Below, in pieces: positions 15,776 through 17,809 of a DNA stretch of 17,809 nt. Where the stretch lies: the NCBI GenBank assembly GCA_913061385.1, contig CAJXTM010000006.1:1-17809 (forward strand), read 5' to 3'. Position 1 is the stretch's first letter, and the number at the start of each line of letters is the position of its first letter. The translations under genes were made by a program, and so were the position numbers. The notes under the pieces were generated by a model. It made no database searches. It had not been told where the DNA came from and saw only the letters and a list, made by a program, of their open reading frames with translations. The DNA is from an uncultured Rhodopirellula sp. (GTDB lineage Bacteria > Planctomycetota > Planctomycetia > Pirellulales > Pirellulaceae).

Positions 15776-16741
15776 TCATTCATGCTTTTTCAAAGTGATT
15801 GTGATACCCTCTTCATTGGGAACAGGGATTCCATCTACCGTTCGGTTGACAATCGTGTGAGCAAAGATCCCCGGCTCCGAGAAATCAAACAGGCAGTACT
15901 CATGGATCACTCCAGCAGGACTGTCACCTTTACGTTCCCGCAGCATCTTTCCGTCATCCACCGCAACGACCTTTCCACGCATCGAGACACCTGTGGATGA
16001 GTGATAGTCCACGACGATGGCCTTCTCCGTAGGGCTGTATGAACAGACCGCCCGCACTTCAAAAGCGTCATCAGCTGTACCGCCCTTCGGTGTGCTGGTC
16101 CACTCACCGATCACAAGCTTTCCCGATGGACTGAGCCGGTGTGTTGACACAATGCGATTGGTTCCTGCCGCGATTCCGTAACCTTTGCTGCCGGGTTCGT
16201 CGTGTTCACCGGTGTAGGTGCCCAACAATGGATCCAGCATCTCAAGCTTGTCAGCAGTGACAATCGGCATTGTCGTATTTTCGCATGTCCAAACGCCACC
16301 TTTGCGGTCCATTCCAGCCGTGGAATGCATACGATCGCCGATGATCTGCGCCACGATCGAAAAAGGCGAACTCTTCCAGTCCGTAGCTTCATCTTCTGGT
16401 GTCAGGACCCGCATGCGTTCCACGTCCATCACCACATACTTTCGGCCACCGGCACTGATCACCCCGTCTCCTTCGCCACTCGATATTTCATCTGAACCTT
16501 GGGTCATCTGCTTGTATTTAAAGTGAAACTTCTCCTCTGAATCTGTCGACTCGATCGTCAATCGCTCTGTCACTCTTTGGCCATCTATATTCACCCCCGT
16601 CTTCAACCAAGTTCCTAAAACTTGCTGTGTCTGATGCTTCATCTCAGCCACTGTCTGCGCCTCTTGAGTCATCGAAAGACCCTGAAGCAACACTATCAAC
16701 ATGGGACACAAAAGGCATAATGTTCGCGACCGCATCGACAT
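15776..16741 (-). CDS. Secreted beta-rich protein of unknown function
   Basis: 321-residue exported protein. The signal peptide is in MSMRSRTLCLLCPMLIVLLQGLSMTQEAQ. Two beta-rich, lipocalin-like halves are visible: LGTWLKTGVNIDGQRVTERLTIES...KFHFKYK, then LLGTYTGEHDEPGSKGYGIAAGTNRIVSTHRLSPSGKLVIGEW. The second half's pattern resembles small DUF1579-like barrels with alternating strands ending in ITITLKKHE. A GTG start at 16753 is possible, but ATG 16741 (or 16735) fits the signal peptide better. Its TGA overlaps an ATG at 15779 of the following gene, whose stronger start lies 62 bases on, so the two form one transcription unit. No catalytic motif is evident. Confidence 0.8.
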   Translation of the reverse strand: MSMRSRTLCLLCPMLIVLLQGLSMTQEAQTVAEMKHQTQQVLGTWLKTGVNIDGQRVTERLTIESTDSEEKFHFKYKQMTQGSDEISSGEGDGVISAGGRKYVVMDVERMRVLTPEDEATDWKSSPFSIVAQIIGDRMHSTAGMDRKGGVWTCENTTMPIVTADKLEMLDPLLGTYTGEHDEPGSKGYGIAAGTNRIVSTHRLSPSGKLVIGEWTSTPKGGTADDAFEVRAVCSYSPTEKAIVVDYHSSTGVSMRGKVVAVDDGKMLRERKGDSPAGVIHEYCLFDFSEPGIFAHTIVNRTVDGIPVPNEEGITITLKKHE

Positions 16742-17040
16742 TTGGGTTCTCACTTGTTCAATCTGGTGAATCTTGTGGCTCCTCGCGAAATCCGTTTCCG
16801 CGGCCAGCCCGTTTGCCCATGTTCATCAGCTCCGACACGGCAAAACTTATCCCTTGAGGGCAAGACGATTCACCGCTGTGGCTCTCGAGCTCCAGTGTGA
16901 AATCAGTGAGGAGGGTGCCCGAGAAAAAACTCCCTTTCAGAAAATAAACAATAAGGTCGGCAGAGGTCGTGGCTCGAGTCAGTCTCGACTTTGAGCCTCT
17001 TTTTGGATCAGATGTTCAAGACATTTGGGGCGAATTCGCC
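16742..17040. other. Intergenic stretch, no gene supported
   Basis: About 300 bases between the secreted-protein unit and the right IS remnant. It should hold the promoter of the minus-strand unit, but I see no clear -35/-10 pair. The right edge carries the 18-bp palindrome described separately. Confidence 0.5.
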
Positions 17041-17043
17041 CCA
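17026..17043. repeat. Perfect 18-bp palindrome at the IS edge
   Basis: TGGGGCGAATTCGCCCCA is a perfect palindrome ending just where similarity between the two IS3-family remnants begins (17041). It could be a terminator-type stem, a protein site or a footprint of insertion. There is no T-tract on either side. Confidence 0.8.
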
Positions 17044-17108
17044 TAGAATTGCACCATTGTGAATGAGCGAATCTTGATCGGTCGTGCTGCCCGGAAAGGA
17101 CTTTCACA

Positions 17109-17388
17109 ATGCCCCAAAAACGTCACACAGTGGATCAAATTCTTTGCCAAGCTGCGTAAAGCCAATGTGGAACGCGGTAAAGGGCAAGAAAGTGTCTACA
17201 ATTTGCAAGCTGCGATAGATCACCGAACAGACCTACGTATCGCTGGTGCAATAAGTACGGCGGCATGAAGCCCGAGATGATCAAGCAACCGAAGGCTCTG
17301 GAGAGAGGACGCACGGCTAAATAAAATGCTTGCTGAGAAGGCTCTCGCCATGGAAATCCTAAAGGAGGCTGGCAAGAGATCCTGCTAA
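17109..17388 (+). pseudogene. IS3-family orfA, frameshifted
   Basis: The small helix-turn-helix/leucine-zipper OrfA that would bind the element's ends. It can be read only by changing frame several times: MPQKRHTVDQI, then FAKLRKANVERGKGQ, then ITEQTY, then YRWCNKYGGMKPEMIKQPKALE, then MLAEKALAMEILKEAGK, ending at TAA 17386-17388. Those blocks in that order are the standard OrfA layout (about 90 residues). Comparison with the inverted copy shows the first shift is a one-base insertion near 17139-17146. Confidence 0.85.
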
Positions 17389-17780
17389 GCCCTGAACGTC
17401 GGCGACGTGGTTACCACGGTGCATTAACGCTTGAGCCCTAAGAGAGTGGCGTGCGTGCCGCGTTCAGGGGCAAACTCGCAACACCCAGCGAGATCAGTCG
17501 CATCGGATAGACAATGAACCGAGTTTGGTGCAAGAGATGCGTTTACTGGCTTCTCAACATCCGAATTTTGGATCGGGTCGCATTTATCGGTTGCTGACGC
17601 AGCAAGGTTGGGCAGTCAACGAGAAATGCGTCCATCGACCTTGGAAGCGAGACCCTATGCAAGTCCCACGAAAACAACATCGCAAGCGACGATTTCCTCG
17701 TGGAAGTGAGATTAGGTGAGTGGGTCACGGTGCCCAGCACAAGGATCATGTGTGATCATTGAGTTCGTGATGAATCGGAC
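17389..17780 (+). pseudogene. IS3-family orfB (DDE transposase), N-terminal fragment
   Basis: N-terminal part of the DDE transposase that would be made by programmed frameshifting with OrfA. PERRRRGYHG is followed by a shift. The open segment 17435-17719 gives EWRACRVQGQTRNTQRDQ, LVQEMRLLASQHPNFGSGRIYRLLTQQGWAVNEKCVH and VPRKQHRKRR, then a stop. After another shift HKDHV is followed by TGA where the family has Trp, and the catalytic core is just beginning (EFVMNRT) when the adapter is reached. The P in VHRPWKRD replaces the usual Leu. Confidence 0.85.
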
Positions 17781-17809
17781 CTGTCTCTTATACACATCTG
17801 ACGCTGCCG
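17781..17809 (-). other. Nextera/Tn5 sequencing adapter (not genomic)
   Basis: CTGTCTCTTATACACATCT (17781-17799) is the reverse complement of the Tn5 mosaic end. GACGCTGCCG (17800-17809) is the start of the reverse-complemented Nextera read-1 stub. The same read-1 adapter therefore flanks both ends in opposite orientation. Confidence 0.98.

Larger units (their letters stand above)
17041..17780 (+). mobile_element. Degenerate IS3-family insertion sequence, 3' end missing
   Basis: Contains the left region, a frameshifted orfA and the N-terminal part of orfB of an IS3-family element (IS407/IS2-like OrfB sequence). The right end, most of the DDE domain and the right inverted repeat are cut off by the adapter. 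The left 150 bases match the inverted remnant at 13424-13578. Many frameshifts and stops show it is inactive. Confidence 0.88.

Overview
The window reads as part of a planctomycete-like bacterial genome. The supporting signs are a very large secreted PQQ-type propeller with Cys motifs I associate with planctomycetes, a DUF1552 protein, a PVC-type CxxCH cytochrome domain, a secreted sugar-phosphate isomerase/epimerase-like gene and an EF-hand secreted protein. Many genes begin with signal peptides. Both ends are synthetic: bases 1-47 and 17781-17809 are Nextera/Tn5 adapter, so genomic sequence runs from 48 to 17780.

Left part (48-6515). A 3'-truncated S9-type peptidase gene (minus) diverges from a 1003-residue PQQ propeller gene (plus). 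A perfect four-copy 17-bp tandem repeat follows. Next is the highlight: a gene at 4732-6111 that looks like two ORFs, but whose frame runs straight through a TGA at 4957-4959. The surrounding residues (FGCLT-U-PPF), a conserved AHP motif and the whole domain resemble iodothyronine deiodinase. A bacterial SECIS-like hairpin lies 18-36 nt after the TGA. I read it as a secreted selenoprotein: deiodinase-like thioredoxin fold, then a DsbD-N-like domain, then two EF-hands. A small minus-strand gene follows.

Middle (6516-9455). tRNA-Leu(UAA), a secreted acidic protein, a truncated FG-GAP/VCBS propeller relic and a small lipoprotein, with sizeable non-coding gaps.

GC-richer block (about 9530-12991). 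A catabolic-looking cassette: amidohydrolase, alpha/beta hydrolase (joined by an ATGA overlap) and a decayed sugar isomerase/epimerase gene on the minus strand, divergent from an FCD-type GntR regulator. A perfect 22-bp palindrome in the divergent gap is the probable operator.

Right part (13002-17780). A zone of decay. It holds a cytochrome c relic cut by an IS3-family remnant, a 3'-truncated DUF1552 gene, a two-gene secreted-protein unit whose second gene has one in-frame TAG where an internal repeat has Trp, and a second, oppositely oriented, frameshifted IS3-family copy running into the right end. The two IS remnants are recognisably related and bracket about 3.5 kb.
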